Assembly (NCBI RefSeq): GCF_024448165.1
Contig: NZ_JAMOLN010000085.1
Span: forward strand, 1 to 39,276
Length of the DNA: 39,276 nt
Reading direction: 5' to 3'
DNA from: Streptomyces longispororuber
GTDB taxonomy: Bacteria > Actinomycetota > Actinomycetes > Streptomycetales > Streptomycetaceae
The position numbers and the translations under genes are program-made. The notes below the pieces were generated by a model, which worked only from the letters and a program-made list of their open reading frames with translations, was not told the DNA's origin and searched no databases. Shown here piece by piece: positions 22,225-30,664 of the stretch (the first letter of the stretch is position 1; each line of letters begins with the position of its first letter).

Positions 22225-22935
22225 TCAACCGGCGTACGGCATCCGCGGGTTCCAGGACAGCACCTCGATGCCGTCGGCCCGCTTGCCCGCGTACTCGACC
22301 TCGCCGGGCGTCTTCAGCGTGACCGACGCGGCCGAGGCGTCGGAGTCGTTCATGACGAGCGAGAGCCGGATCGACGTGAAGTAGTCGTCCTCGGCCTTCG
22401 TCTCCTGGTAGACGGCGAGCGCCGAGTAGACCGTGCCGCCCGCCGGGACGAGCAGCGGCTGCGCGGGGCGCACGTCGTCCTTGGCCACCGGCACGTCGCC
22501 GTTGGCCTCGCCCGGCGTGACCACCGGGAACTTCTGCACGGTGCAGGCCGCGCCCGACGTGTTGACCGCGGTGATCAGCAGGTGGTCGCCCTGCTGCTCG
22601 GGGTTCTTGCGCTTGAGCGAGTAGGTGAGCGAGCCGACCTTGCACTCGGGGGCGTTCTTGGCCGTCGTGCCGCCGCTCTTCGCGGTGCCGCCGGTCTTCG
22701 CGGCGCCGGCCTGCGCCGCGCCGGAGGACTTCGACGCGCCGGTGCCGGTGGTGCTGGTGGCGCCCTTGTCGTCGCCCGTGCCGGTGTTCGTACCGGTGCT
22801 CGTCGTGGCGGCGGCCGGGGCGGCCGCGCCCTCGTCCTTGGTGCCGCTGTCGCCGCCCGAGCAGGCGGTGAGGCTGAGGCCGAGCACCGCGGCGGCGGCG
22901 GCGAGGACGGTCGTGCGGGCGATGGTGCGGGTCAT
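22225..22935 (-). CDS. DUF4232 lipoprotein
   Basis: The 236-residue product starts with a lipoprotein signal peptide: MTRTIARTTV, hydrophobic core, and the lipobox LTAC with acceptor Cys25. A long low-complexity region rich in Thr, Gly, Ala and Ser follows (about 30-105), a flexible tether. The C-terminal globular part (about 106-236; CKVGSLTYSLKRKN...LLITAVNTSGAACTVQKFPVV) fits DUF4232, an immunoglobulin-like fold found in many actinobacterial lipoproteins with no known function; its two Cys (the ECKVG Cys and the ACTVQ Cys) could form a disulphide. GGGGGAG lies 8 bases before ATG 22935. It ends nine bases from the stop of the convergent NHLRC2-like gene. Confidence 0.88.
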   Translation of the reverse strand: MTRTIARTTVLAAAAAVLGLSLTACSGGDSGTKDEGAAAPAAATTSTGTNTGTGDDKGATSTTGTGASKSSGAAQAGAAKTGGTAKSGGTTAKNAPECKVGSLTYSLKRKNPEQQGDHLLITAVNTSGAACTVQKFPVVTPGEANGDVPVAKDDVRPAQPLLVPAGGTVYSALAVYQETKAEDDYFTSIRLSLVMNDSDASAASVTLKTPGEVEYAGKRADGIEVLSWNPRMPYAG

Positions 22936-23028
22936 GGTGGTACTCCCCCGTAGCGGCGGCCCGCCCGGTCCGGCGGCCCTTGTGATCACTACAGTGCCCG
23001 GTCCCGTCGCCGTCCTGTCGCTCCCGCG

Positions 23029-25728
23029 CTAACGCCCCGTCGCCGTTTCGCTTCCGACCCGCTTGAGCTGGGCTTTCGCCTCCCGTACGCCCTTCTCGAA
23101 GCCCCGTTCGGCGGCATCGTCGCGGGCCGCGCGCAGACAGTCGGCGGCCTCCGCCGGGCGGCCCAGGGCGTGCAGGGCGGCGCCCCGCGAGACGCGCAGC
23201 AGGATCTGCCGCAGCGGGGCGAGGCCCTCGTCGGCGGCGCCGGGCACGGTGAGGCCGCGCTCCGTGCAGTCGAGCACCGCCTCGTGGTCGGCGCGGGCCA
23301 GCAGCTGACGGGCGCGGTGCTCCAGGGCGAGCAGCTCGGTGAGGACGTCGCCGCAGGAACGGGCCAGTTCGGCGGCGCGCACGACATGGGCGAGGGCCTC
23401 GGCGCCGGGCCGGCCGCTGCGGTCGAGCGCGACGGCGAGATTGACCAGGGCGGTGGCCTCGCTGGACGGGTCGCCCGCGCGGGCCGCGAGGCCGGGGGCG
23501 CGCTCCAGGTGCTCCAGGGCCTGGACGAGCCGCCCCTCCTCGGTGAGCACCCAGCCGTACAGCGCCCGCACCCGCGACTCGGCGTCCGGGTCGCCGAGCC
23601 GGACCGCGGCGGCGAGCCCCGTGGCCAGCAGGGGGACCCAGTCGTCGCGCACGTACCCGACGATGTACGGCCACTGCAGCACGACGAGCCGCCAGGCCCG
23701 GTCGTCCAGACCCGCGGCGTGCGCGGCGCCGGCGGCCGCCGCGAGGTTCTCGCGCTGCGCCGCGTACCAGGCGAGCGCCGCGGCACGGCCCGGCAGCGGC
23801 GGCCCGCCGTGGTCGGCGCGGACGTCGGCGGGCAGCACGCAGCAGGGCCGGTCGTCGGGTTCGGCGGTGCCCGCCGCGCGCAGCGCGGTGCGGACGTAGT
23901 GGTCGAGCAGCCGGACCAGGGGCTCGGGCTCGCCGTCCCGCCCGGCCTCCCGCGCGTACAGCCGCACCAGGTCGTGCATGGCGAACCGGCCGGGGACCGG
24001 CTCGGTCAGCAGATGGGCGTCCGCGAGCCGGGACAGCGCCGCGGCGGCGTCGGCGGGGGACGTGGCGGCGAGGGCGGCGGCCGCATACCGGTCGACGTCG
24101 GGCCCCGGCAGCGCGCCGAGCCGCTCGAACAGCAGCCGGGCGTCGTCGGGCAGGGCGCACAGGGTGAGCCTGAGGGCCGCCGCGACGCCCGTGTCGTCGA
24201 CGTCGAGGAGCGCCAGCCGGCGCTGTTCGTCGGCCAGTTCGTCGGCGAACGCGGACAGCGGCCACTGCGGCCGCGCGTTCACCCGGGCCGCCACGACGCG
24301 CAGCGCGAGCGGCAGCCCCGCGCACAGCTCGGCGAGCCGCACGGCGGCCGCCGGTTCGGCGGTGAACCGGGCGTCGGCGCCGGTCGCGGCGGCGAGCAGC
24401 GCCGCGGACGCGGCGCCGTCGAGGACGTCGACGCCGACGGTGCGGGCCAGCTCGCTGACCGCGAGCCCGTCGAGCCGCAGCCGCGAGGTGACCAGGGCGG
24501 CGCTGCCGGGCCCGGCGGGCAGCAGCGGGCGGACCTGGGCCGCGGTGCGGGCGTTGTCGAGGACCACGAGGTGGCGGCGGTGCTCGGTGCGCGTGCGGTA
24601 CGCGGCCGCCAACGCGCCCGGGGTGTCCGGGAGTTCGCGGGCGGGGACGCCGAGCGCGAGCAGGAACTCGCGGAGCACGTCGGCGGGCTCGGGGCCGCTC
24701 TCGCCGTCGTCGCTGAAACCGCGCAGATCGGCGAAGAGGACGCCGTCGTAGCCGCTGCGCGCGGCGTGCGCCCAGTGCAGGGCCGCGGCCGTCTTGCCCG
24801 CTCCGGCGGGGCCGGTGATGACGACGACGGCGTGCTCGCGCCGCGCGGCCTCGCCGATCGCGGCCAGCTCCCGGTCCCGGCCGACGAAGCCGCGCGGGGG
24901 CCGGGGCAGCAGATCGGGCCCGGCCGCGACGGGCTCCGCCGCGACCGGCCCGGCGACCGGCTCCGCGGCCGCGCCGGACCTCGGGACGCCGTCGCCCGCG
25001 AGGATCTCCGCGTACGCCTCGCGCAGCGCGGTGCCCGGGTCGACGCCCAGTTCGTCGGCGAGCAGGGTGCGGGTGCGGTGGTACTGGTCGATGGCGTCGG
25101 ACTGCCGGCCCGAGCGGTACAGCGCCCGCATCAGGGCGGCGGCCAGCGACTCCCGCATGGGGTGGGCGACGGCCTCCGCGTGCAGCACGGACGCGGCCCG
25201 CCCGTGGTCCCCGAACTCACCGTATGTACGCGCCAGTTGCTCCACCGCGGCGAGCCTGGCCTCCTCCAGGCCGTCGGCCGCGACCCGCAGCGGACCGGCC
25301 GTGGCGGCCCCGACGAGCGCGGGTCCCCGCCACAGCGCGAGCGCCTCGCGCAGCAGGGCGGCCGCGTCGTCGGGGGAGCGCTGGTCGTGGGCGAGCCGGA
25401 CCAGCTCCTCGAACCGGTGCGCGTCCAGGAGCGACTCGGGCATCTCCAGGACGTACGCGTCGCCGCGCGTCACGAGCCGGACGCCCCACTCGTCGGCGCC
25501 GCCCTGCGCGAGCAGCGCCCGCAGCCGCGACACGTGCCCCTGTGCCACGGTCCTGGCCCGCGCGGGCGGTCCCTCCGGCCACAGGGCGTCGATCAACTGG
25601 CCCAGCGGGACAGCCGTGTTGGGGCGCAGCAGCAGCGCCGCGAGCAGGCTGCGGCGCTTGGCGGGCCCGAGCGGGAGCTCACCGCTCTCCGTCGCGACGC
25701 CGACCGTGCCGAGCAGCCGGAACTCCAC
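23029..25728 (-). CDS. SARP-family regulator with BTAD, NB-ARC and TPR-like regions
   Basis: The 899-residue product has an OmpR-type winged helix (about 10-95; KRRSLLAALLLRPNTAVPLGQLIDALWPEGPP), a bacterial transcriptional activation domain (95-245), an NB-ARC-type ATPase (about 280-560; Walker A GPAGAGKT at 306-313, Walker B LVVLDN), and a helical TPR-like C-terminus (about 640-890). This is the large AfsR-like class, in which ATP binding and the repeats control a SARP activator. GTG 25728 is chosen because GGGGGAG lies seven bases upstream and the protein then begins MEFRLLGTVGV, as SARPs usually do; ATG 25746 would add six residues. No biosynthetic cluster is visible in the window, so its targets lie elsewhere or are global. 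All nucleotide-binding motifs are intact. Confidence 0.9.
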   Translation of the reverse strand: MEFRLLGTVGVATESGELPLGPAKRRSLLAALLLRPNTAVPLGQLIDALWPEGPPARARTVAQGHVSRLRALLAQGGADEWGVRLVTRGDAYVLEMPESLLDAHRFEELVRLAHDQRSPDDAAALLREALALWRGPALVGAATAGPLRVAADGLEEARLAAVEQLARTYGEFGDHGRAASVLHAEAVAHPMRESLAAALMRALYRSGRQSDAIDQYHRTRTLLADELGVDPGTALREAYAEILAGDGVPRSGAAAEPVAGPVAAEPVAAGPDLLPRPPRGFVGRDRELAAIGEAARREHAVVVITGPAGAGKTAAALHWAHAARSGYDGVLFADLRGFSDDGESGPEPADVLREFLLALGVPARELPDTPGALAAAYRTRTEHRRHLVVLDNARTAAQVRPLLPAGPGSAALVTSRLRLDGLAVSELARTVGVDVLDGAASAALLAAATGADARFTAEPAAAVRLAELCAGLPLALRVVAARVNARPQWPLSAFADELADEQRRLALLDVDDTGVAAALRLTLCALPDDARLLFERLGALPGPDVDRYAAAALAATSPADAAAALSRLADAHLLTEPVPGRFAMHDLVRLYAREAGRDGEPEPLVRLLDHYVRTALRAAGTAEPDDRPCCVLPADVRADHGGPPLPGRAAALAWYAAQRENLAAAAGAAHAAGLDDRAWRLVVLQWPYIVGYVRDDWVPLLATGLAAAVRLGDPDAESRVRALYGWVLTEEGRLVQALEHLERAPGLAARAGDPSSEATALVNLAVALDRSGRPGAEALAHVVRAAELARSCGDVLTELLALEHRARQLLARADHEAVLDCTERGLTVPGAADEGLAPLRQILLRVSRGAALHALGRPAEAADCLRAARDDAAERGFEKGVREAKAQLKRVGSETATGR

Positions 25729-25834
25729 GACCGTGCTCCCCCTCATATGCCCCGAAAACCGATGTGATCAGGGTACGGGGCGGGAGCTACCGGCAAGTAC
25801 GGATCCGGCCGCCCGGAACGGTCCCGCCGGGGAC

Positions 25835-26056
25835 CTACAGGCGGCGGTCCCGCTCGTCCTCGATGACGGTCGTGCGGGCCGGTGGCGCGACGGCCCGGCG
25901 CCGTCCGACGCTGCGGAACACGAAGACCCCGATCAGCCCGACGATCATCAGGATCCAGCCGACCAGATCGAGGTCGACGCCCTTCATGTGCCAGTCGGTC
26001 GCGAACGCGAGGATCGCCCCGACGGCGACCAGGATGATGCAACCCCCCATGCTCAT
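25835..26056 (-). CDS. Small two-span membrane protein (DUF6458-like)
   Basis: The 73-residue product has two hydrophobic spans (about 3-19 and 27-46) joined by a short loop with WHMKGVDLDLVG, then an Arg-rich cytoplasmic tail (RSVGRRR...EDERDRRL). The form MGGCIILVAVGAILAFATDWHMKG is recognisable from many actinobacterial small proteins classed DUF6458; no function is known. AGGAGG eight bases before ATG 26056 decides the start. It stands alone between SARP and aminopeptidase genes on the same strand. Confidence 0.8.
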   Translation of the reverse strand: MSMGGCIILVAVGAILAFATDWHMKGVDLDLVGWILMIVGLIGVFVFRSVGRRRAVAPPARTTVIEDERDRRL

Positions 26057-26150
26057 GAGGCCCGCCTCCTGAGGTGTGTGCGGATATGGCTGAGGGGCCC
26101 GGGTACCCCCGAACCCCTCGCCCTCACTCACACCGGAGCCGGCTCCGCCG

Positions 26151-27449
26151 TCAGCCCTCCAGGAACGCGGTCAGCGCGTTCGCCAGCAGGTACGGGTCGT
26201 CGGCGCCGCACAGTTCGCGGACGCTGTGCATGGACAGGATCGCCGTGCCGATGTCGACGGTCTTGATGCCGTGCCGGGCCGCCGTGATCGGGCCGATCGT
26301 CGTCCCGCACGGCATCGCGTTGTTCGACACGAACGACTGGAACGGCACGCCCGCCTTCTCGCACGCCGCCGCGAACACGGCCCGGCCCGAACCGTCCGTC
26401 GCGTAGCGGTTGTTGACGTTCACCTTGAGGATCGGACCGCCGTTGGCCCGCGGGTGGTGGGTGGGGTCGTGGCGCTCGGAGTAGTTCGGGTGCACGGCGT
26501 GCCCGGTGTCCGACGACAGGCACACGGTCCCGGCGAAGGCCCGCGCCTTGTCCTCGTACGAGCCGCCGCGCGCGAACACCGAACGCTCCAGCACGCCGCC
26601 GAGCAGCGGGCCGTCCGCGCCGGTGTCGGACTGCGACCCGTTCTCCTCGTGGTCGAAGGCGGCGAGGACCGGGATGTACGGCAGCGACTCCCGCTTGGTG
26701 ACCTCGGTGAGCGCGGCGGTGCAGGCGTGCACGGACAGCAGGTTGTCCATGCGCGGCCCGGCGACCAGCTCCTTGTCGCGGCCCAGGTACGAGGGGGCCT
26801 CGACGGCGTACGTCATCAGGTCCCAGCCGGTGATGCTGCCGCGGGCGAGCCCGTGCTCGTCCTCCAGGAAGCCGAGCAGATCGCCCTCGTGGACGTCGTT
26901 GCCCAGACCCCAGATGGGCTGCATGTGGCGCTGCTTGTCCAGCTTGAGGCCCTCCGTGGTGACGGAGCGGTCCAGGTGGACGGCGAGCTGCGGCACGCGC
27001 AGCAGCGGGCGGTCGATGTCGACGAGGCGCTCGGTGCCGTCGCGCAGCGAGATCCGTCCGGCGAGGCCGAGGTCGCGGTCGAGCCAGGAGTTGAGCAGCG
27101 GGCCGCCGTAGATCTCGACGGCCACCTGCCGCCAGCCCTGGCTGCCCATGTCGGGCTGCGGCTTCACGCGCAGGTTCGGGGAGTCGGTGTGGCCGCCGAC
27201 GATCCGGAACGGGGTGTGCGCCGCGGCGCCCTCCGGCACGTACCAGGCGATGATCGCGCCGCCCCGCGTGACGTACTTCCCGCCCGCCTCACCGTCCCAG
27301 GCGTCCGTCTCCGCGACCTGCCGGAAGCCCGCCTTCTCCAGGCGTGCGGCCACGGTGGCCACGGCGTGGTACGGCGTGGGGCTCGCGGCGAGGAAGGTCA
27401 TCAGGTCGTCGGTGTGGCCGCGGTCGAAGGGGCCGGAGGGAGTGCGCAT
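26151..27449 (-). CDS. M18 family aminopeptidase
   Basis: The 432-residue product is a full-length M18 metallo-aminopeptidase, normally a dodecameric cytoplasmic enzyme that removes N-terminal acidic or neutral residues from peptides. Binuclear-metal motifs are present: GGHTDSPNLRVKP (His87, Asp89), AGPRMDNLLSV (Asp), the general-base pair DHEENGS, SSDTGHAVHPNY (Asp) and a C-terminal HSVREL His. ATG 27449 begins the family homology and has no ribosome site; TACCCT at 27461-27456 ends six bases before it, so a leaderless message is possible. Longer in-frame starts reach to 27587 through non-conserved sequence and are disfavoured. The neighbouring genes give no pathway hint. Confidence 0.9.
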   Translation of the reverse strand: MRTPSGPFDRGHTDDLMTFLAASPTPYHAVATVAARLEKAGFRQVAETDAWDGEAGGKYVTRGGAIIAWYVPEGAAAHTPFRIVGGHTDSPNLRVKPQPDMGSQGWRQVAVEIYGGPLLNSWLDRDLGLAGRISLRDGTERLVDIDRPLLRVPQLAVHLDRSVTTEGLKLDKQRHMQPIWGLGNDVHEGDLLGFLEDEHGLARGSITGWDLMTYAVEAPSYLGRDKELVAGPRMDNLLSVHACTAALTEVTKRESLPYIPVLAAFDHEENGSQSDTGADGPLLGGVLERSVFARGGSYEDKARAFAGTVCLSSDTGHAVHPNYSERHDPTHHPRANGGPILKVNVNNRYATDGSGRAVFAAACEKAGVPFQSFVSNNAMPCGTTIGPITAARHGIKTVDIGTAILSMHSVRELCGADDPYLLANALTAFLEG

Positions 27450-27617
27450 GCGGCCAGGGTAGGCCCTGTGGGTGGGCGGGTGCGGGGGCGTGGGGGCTGG
27501 TCGGCACAGCCCCGTCTGCCGGGTCGGTGTTTCGTCGCGGGCTGCCGGGCCGGTGGGGCTCCGCCGCGGAGCGCGACCGGCCTCCACGCACCCGCAGACG
27601 AAAGCAGTCGCACACGA

Positions 27618-27654
27618 CGAGGCCCGTCGTCCCGTGACGGGACGACGGGCCTCG
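27618..27654 (-). terminator. Terminator of the acyl-CoA dehydrogenase gene
   Basis: A perfect 17-bp stem (27618-27634 with 27638-27654) around the loop tga, 32 bases beyond the stop of the minus-strand gene. It is among the strongest hairpins in the window. The rest of 27450-27617 shows no coding frame and only the short promoter-like element before the aminopeptidase. Confidence 0.85.
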
Positions 27655-27685
27655 GGAAACCACCGGGTCGCCGGAGGTCAGAACG

Positions 27686-29524
27686 CTAGAACGCCGACTC
27701 GTCCAGCGTCATGACGTCAAGCCCGGTCTCACTCGTGCCCTGCGCCAGCTTCCGCGCACCCGTGACACCCGGCAGGACGTTCGCCGCGAAGAACTTCGCC
27801 GCGGCGACCTTGCCCTGGTAGAACGACGCGTCCTTGCCGGCGGAGCCGTCCGCCAGGCGCTCCGCGGCGACGGAGGCGCCCTTCAGGAGGAGGTAGCCGA
27901 CGACCACGTCACCGGAGGCCATCAGCAGCCGGGTCGTGTTCAGACCCACCTTGTAGATGTTCTTGGGGTCCTGCTCCGTGGCGGCCAGGTCCGTCAGCAT
28001 GACGCCGACGATGGCCTCCAGCTCACCGGCGGCACGGGCGAGGGACTCGCGGGCGCCGGCCAGCTCCTCGCCGCCGGTCTCGACCGCGAGGAACTTCTTG
28101 ATCTCCTCCGCCAGCCCGTTCAGCGCGGCGCCCTGGTTGCGGACGATCTTGCGGAAGAAGAAGTCCTGGCCCTGGATCGCCGTGGTGCCCTCGTAGAGCG
28201 TGTCGATCTTGGAGTCACGGATGTACTGCTCGATCGGGTACTCCTGCAGGAAGCCGGAGCCGCCGAACGTCTGCAGCGACTGGGCGAGCTGCTCGTAGCC
28301 CTTCTCGGAGCCGTAGCCCTTGACGATCGGGAGGAGCAGGTCGTTCAGCGCGTGCTCGGCGCTCGCGTCCTCGCCCGCGGCTTCCTTGACCTGGATCGAG
28401 TCCTGGACGGAGGCCGTGTACAGCACGAGGGAGCGCATGCCCTCCGCGTACGCCTTCTGCGTGAGCAGCGAGCGGCGCACGTCCGGGTGGTGCGTGATGG
28501 TGACCTTGGGGGCCGCCTTGTCCATGAACTGGGCCAGGTCGGGACCCTGGACGCGCTCCTTGGCGTACTCCAGGGCGTTCAGGTAACCCGTCGACAGCGT
28601 CGAGATCGCCTTCGTGCCGACCATCATGCGGGCGAACTCGATGATGCGGAACATCTGGCGGATGCCCTCGTGCTTGTCGCCGATCAGCCAGCCCTTGGCG
28701 GGGTGCTGGTCGCCGAACGTCATCTCGCACGTGTTGGACGCCTTGAGGCCCATCTTGTGCTCGACGTTCGTCGCGTACACGCCGTTGCGCTCGCCCAGCT
28801 CGCCGGTCTCCCAGTCGAACTCGAACTTCGGGACGAGGAAGAGGGAGAGGCCCTTCGTGCCGGGGCCGTGGCCCTCGGGGCGGGCCAGCACGTAGTGGAG
28901 GATGTTCTCCGACATGTCGTGCTCACCGGACGTGATGAACCGCTTCACGCCCTCGATGTGCCAGGAGCCGTCCGCCTGCTGCACGGCCTTCGCGCGGCCC
29001 GCGCCGACGTCCGAACCGGCGTCCGGCTCGGTCAGCACCATCGTCGAGCCCCACTGCTTCTCGACGGCGATCTCGGCGACCTTCTTCTGCGCCTCGGTGC
29101 CCTCCTCGAAGAGGATGCCGGCGAACGCGGGACCGGACGAGTACATCCAGATCGCGGGGTTGGCGCCCAGGATCAGCTCGGCGTGCGCCCAGATCAGGGA
29201 GCGCGGCGCGGTGGTGCCGCCGATCTCCTCGGGCAGGCCCAGACGCCAGTACTCGGAGTCCATGAAGGCCTTGTAGGACTTCTTGAACGACGCCGGGACC
29301 GGCGCCGTGTTCGTCTCCGGGTCGAAGACCGGCGGGTTGCGGTCGGCGTCCGTGAAGGACTCCGCCAGATCGTTCTCCGCGAGGCGGGCGACCTCGTCGA
29401 GGATGCTCTTGGCGGTGTCGACGTCCATCTCCCCGAACGGGCCGGTGCCGTACAGCTTGTCGCGGCCGAGCACCTCGAAGAGGTTGAACTCGATGTCGCG
29501 GAGATTCGACTTGTAGTGCCCCAT
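27686..29524 (-). CDS. Acyl-CoA dehydrogenase, long FadE5-like type
   Basis: The 612-residue flavoprotein catalyses alpha,beta-dehydrogenation of acyl-CoA, the first step of beta-oxidation. It has the N-terminal helical domain, the beta-barrel with the FAD-binding LTEPDAGSDVG segment (164-174), and the C-terminal helical domain with catalytic Glu445 in DTLYEGTTAIQGQDF. It is longer than the usual 380-400 residues through an N-terminal extension and an extra C-terminal helical block (about 470-612), as in mycobacterial FadE5, which handles a broad range of chain lengths. GGAG lies eight bases before ATG 29524. A TACTA-AC-TAGTA operator candidate lies 48-59 bases upstream, so fatty-acid-responsive repression is likely. 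A strong terminator follows. Confidence 0.93.
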   Translation of the reverse strand: MGHYKSNLRDIEFNLFEVLGRDKLYGTGPFGEMDVDTAKSILDEVARLAENDLAESFTDADRNPPVFDPETNTAPVPASFKKSYKAFMDSEYWRLGLPEEIGGTTAPRSLIWAHAELILGANPAIWMYSSGPAFAGILFEEGTEAQKKVAEIAVEKQWGSTMVLTEPDAGSDVGAGRAKAVQQADGSWHIEGVKRFITSGEHDMSENILHYVLARPEGHGPGTKGLSLFLVPKFEFDWETGELGERNGVYATNVEHKMGLKASNTCEMTFGDQHPAKGWLIGDKHEGIRQMFRIIEFARMMVGTKAISTLSTGYLNALEYAKERVQGPDLAQFMDKAAPKVTITHHPDVRRSLLTQKAYAEGMRSLVLYTASVQDSIQVKEAAGEDASAEHALNDLLLPIVKGYGSEKGYEQLAQSLQTFGGSGFLQEYPIEQYIRDSKIDTLYEGTTAIQGQDFFFRKIVRNQGAALNGLAEEIKKFLAVETGGEELAGARESLARAAGELEAIVGVMLTDLAATEQDPKNIYKVGLNTTRLLMASGDVVVGYLLLKGASVAAERLADGSAGKDASFYQGKVAAAKFFAANVLPGVTGARKLAQGTSETGLDVMTLDESAF

Positions 29525-29571
29525 GGCGACGGCTCCGTAATGGCTTGGGAGGGGGATCGTCCTCGTACGCG

Positions 29572-29583
29572 TACTAACTAGTA
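29572..29583. promoter_or_regulatory. Operator candidate TACTAACTAGTA before acyl-CoA dehydrogenase
   Basis: A perfect inverted repeat TACTA-AC-TAGTA lies 48-59 bases upstream of the start codon and overlaps a second palindrome, GTACGCGTAC (29565-29574). On the minus strand a TAGCAT box lies just upstream at 29596-29591 and could be the -10, putting the dyad just after the transcription start, where a TetR-type repressor would block elongation. Confidence 0.5.
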
Positions 29584-29697
29584 ACCACCAGGATGCTACC
29601 CGCCGGTAATAAGAATCAACCCCATCGGGTCAACTGTGACGAACGCTGCGGTCCGGGTGGGCGGAGGTCACCGCGGGTCCGAGGCCCCACGGTCCCC

Positions 29698-30504
29698 TCA
29701 CACCCTTGTGTCGCGCAAGAACTCCGTCATCAACGCGGCCCACTCCTGCGGCAGTTCGGCGAACGGGAGGTGGCCCGTCGGTATCTCCGCCGACCGGGCG
29801 CCGGGGATCGCCCCGGCCAGGGCCCGGTGGAGGGCCGGCGGCACCAGGCGGTCGCCCGTCGCCGTCACCACCAGTGTGGGGGCCTTGATCAGCGGGAGGT
29901 CGGCCCGGACGTCCACCCGGGTGACCAGGTCGACCTGGTCCGCCGTGCCGGGCGGTGCCGTCGCCCCGACCTCGGCGAGCAGGGCCGCCAGCGCCTCGCC
30001 GGACAGGGAGCGCAGGGCTGCCTCGCGCAGGGCGCGCGGCACGACGAACCGGGCCAGGGTCTCCCGGTCGCCCGACTCGGCGAGGGCGCGCCACAGCTCG
30101 GCGCCGAGGCGCAGGTCGTGGTCGGCGTGCGCGAAGGAGGCCGTCAGGAGCAGGGCCGTCACGCGGTCGGGGTGCCGCGCGGCGATCCGGATCGCCACGG
30201 CGCCGCCCAGCGAGTACCCCGACACGGCGAACCGGTCGAGCCCCTCCGCGTCGGCCGCGGCCACCAGCTGGTCCGCCAGCTCGTCCAGCTCCAGCGGGGC
30301 GGCGGCGCGCGGGGTCGCTCCCGTGCCGGGGTAGTCGATGCCGACGACCGTGTGCGCGGCGGCCAGGGCCGCCATCACCGGGCCGTAATTGGCCTCGACC
30401 GAACCGCCCGCCCCGTGCGCGACGAGCAGGCCGGGGCCCGATCCGCGCACGGTGCGCGCGAAGGGCCGCGTCGTGGTGGTGGCGTCAAGTGGCGTACCGG
30501 TCAT
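29698..30504 (-). CDS. Alpha/beta hydrolase
   Basis: The 268-residue product has the alpha/beta-hydrolase fold with an intact triad: nucleophile Ser98 in SGYSLGG, acid Asp218 in GDRLVPP, and His245 in TGHLPF. The oxyanion loop is VAHGAGGS (28-35). The lid region (about 120-200) is helical. It resembles the small-molecule esterase/haloperoxidase-like group; the substrate is not deducible. GGGGGAGG lies about seven bases before ATG 30504. The upstream 160 bases hold TTTCTGTATC-type inverted repeats, suggesting control by a dedicated repressor not encoded in the window. The acyl-CoA dehydrogenase gene downstream has its own promoter. Confidence 0.87.
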   Translation of the reverse strand: MTGTPLDATTTTRPFARTVRGSGPGLLVAHGAGGSVEANYGPVMAALAAAHTVVGIDYPGTGATPRAAAPLELDELADQLVAAADAEGLDRFAVSGYSLGGAVAIRIAARHPDRVTALLLTASFAHADHDLRLGAELWRALAESGDRETLARFVVPRALREAALRSLSGEALAALLAEVGATAPPGTADQVDLVTRVDVRADLPLIKAPTLVVTATGDRLVPPALHRALAGAIPGARSAEIPTGHLPFAELPQEWAALMTEFLRDTRV

Positions 30505-30546
30505 GGCCGTTCCTCCCCCTCGGTGCGCGCGCCGCGGCCCGCACCC

Positions 30547-30617
30547 TTTCTGTATCGCTGGCTACAGAAAAACCGTAGCAGTATCCGCCCCTATTTCTCT
30601 AGTGCTTGATACAGAAA
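30547..30617. promoter_or_regulatory. TTTCTGTATC / TACAGAAA / GATACAGAAA operator set
   Basis: TTTCTGTATC (30547-30556) pairs with TACAGAAA (30563-30570) as an 8-bp inverted repeat around an 8-base centre taken within the shared core, and also with GATACAGAAA (30608-30617), its exact 10-bp reverse complement. The three half-sites lie in the divergent region between the alpha/beta hydrolase and the SseB-like gene. The arrangement suits cooperative or looping repressor binding. Confidence 0.5.
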
Positions 30618-30664
30618 TCCGGCCCGGCCCCACGCCCCGGCCGGGTCTCGGTACGCTTGCCCCC

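Noticed and set aside
25729..25746. ATG start for the SARP gene six codons upstream
   Set aside because: The strong GGGGGAG ribosome site lies after this ATG and points to GTG 25728, which gives the usual MEFRLLG beginning. Still possible.
23170..25767. An 865-codon open frame on the plus strand opposite the SARP gene
   Set aside because: It is an antisense shadow rich in Gly/Arg/Gln with no motif, while the minus-strand frame has a full SARP/NB-ARC architecture.
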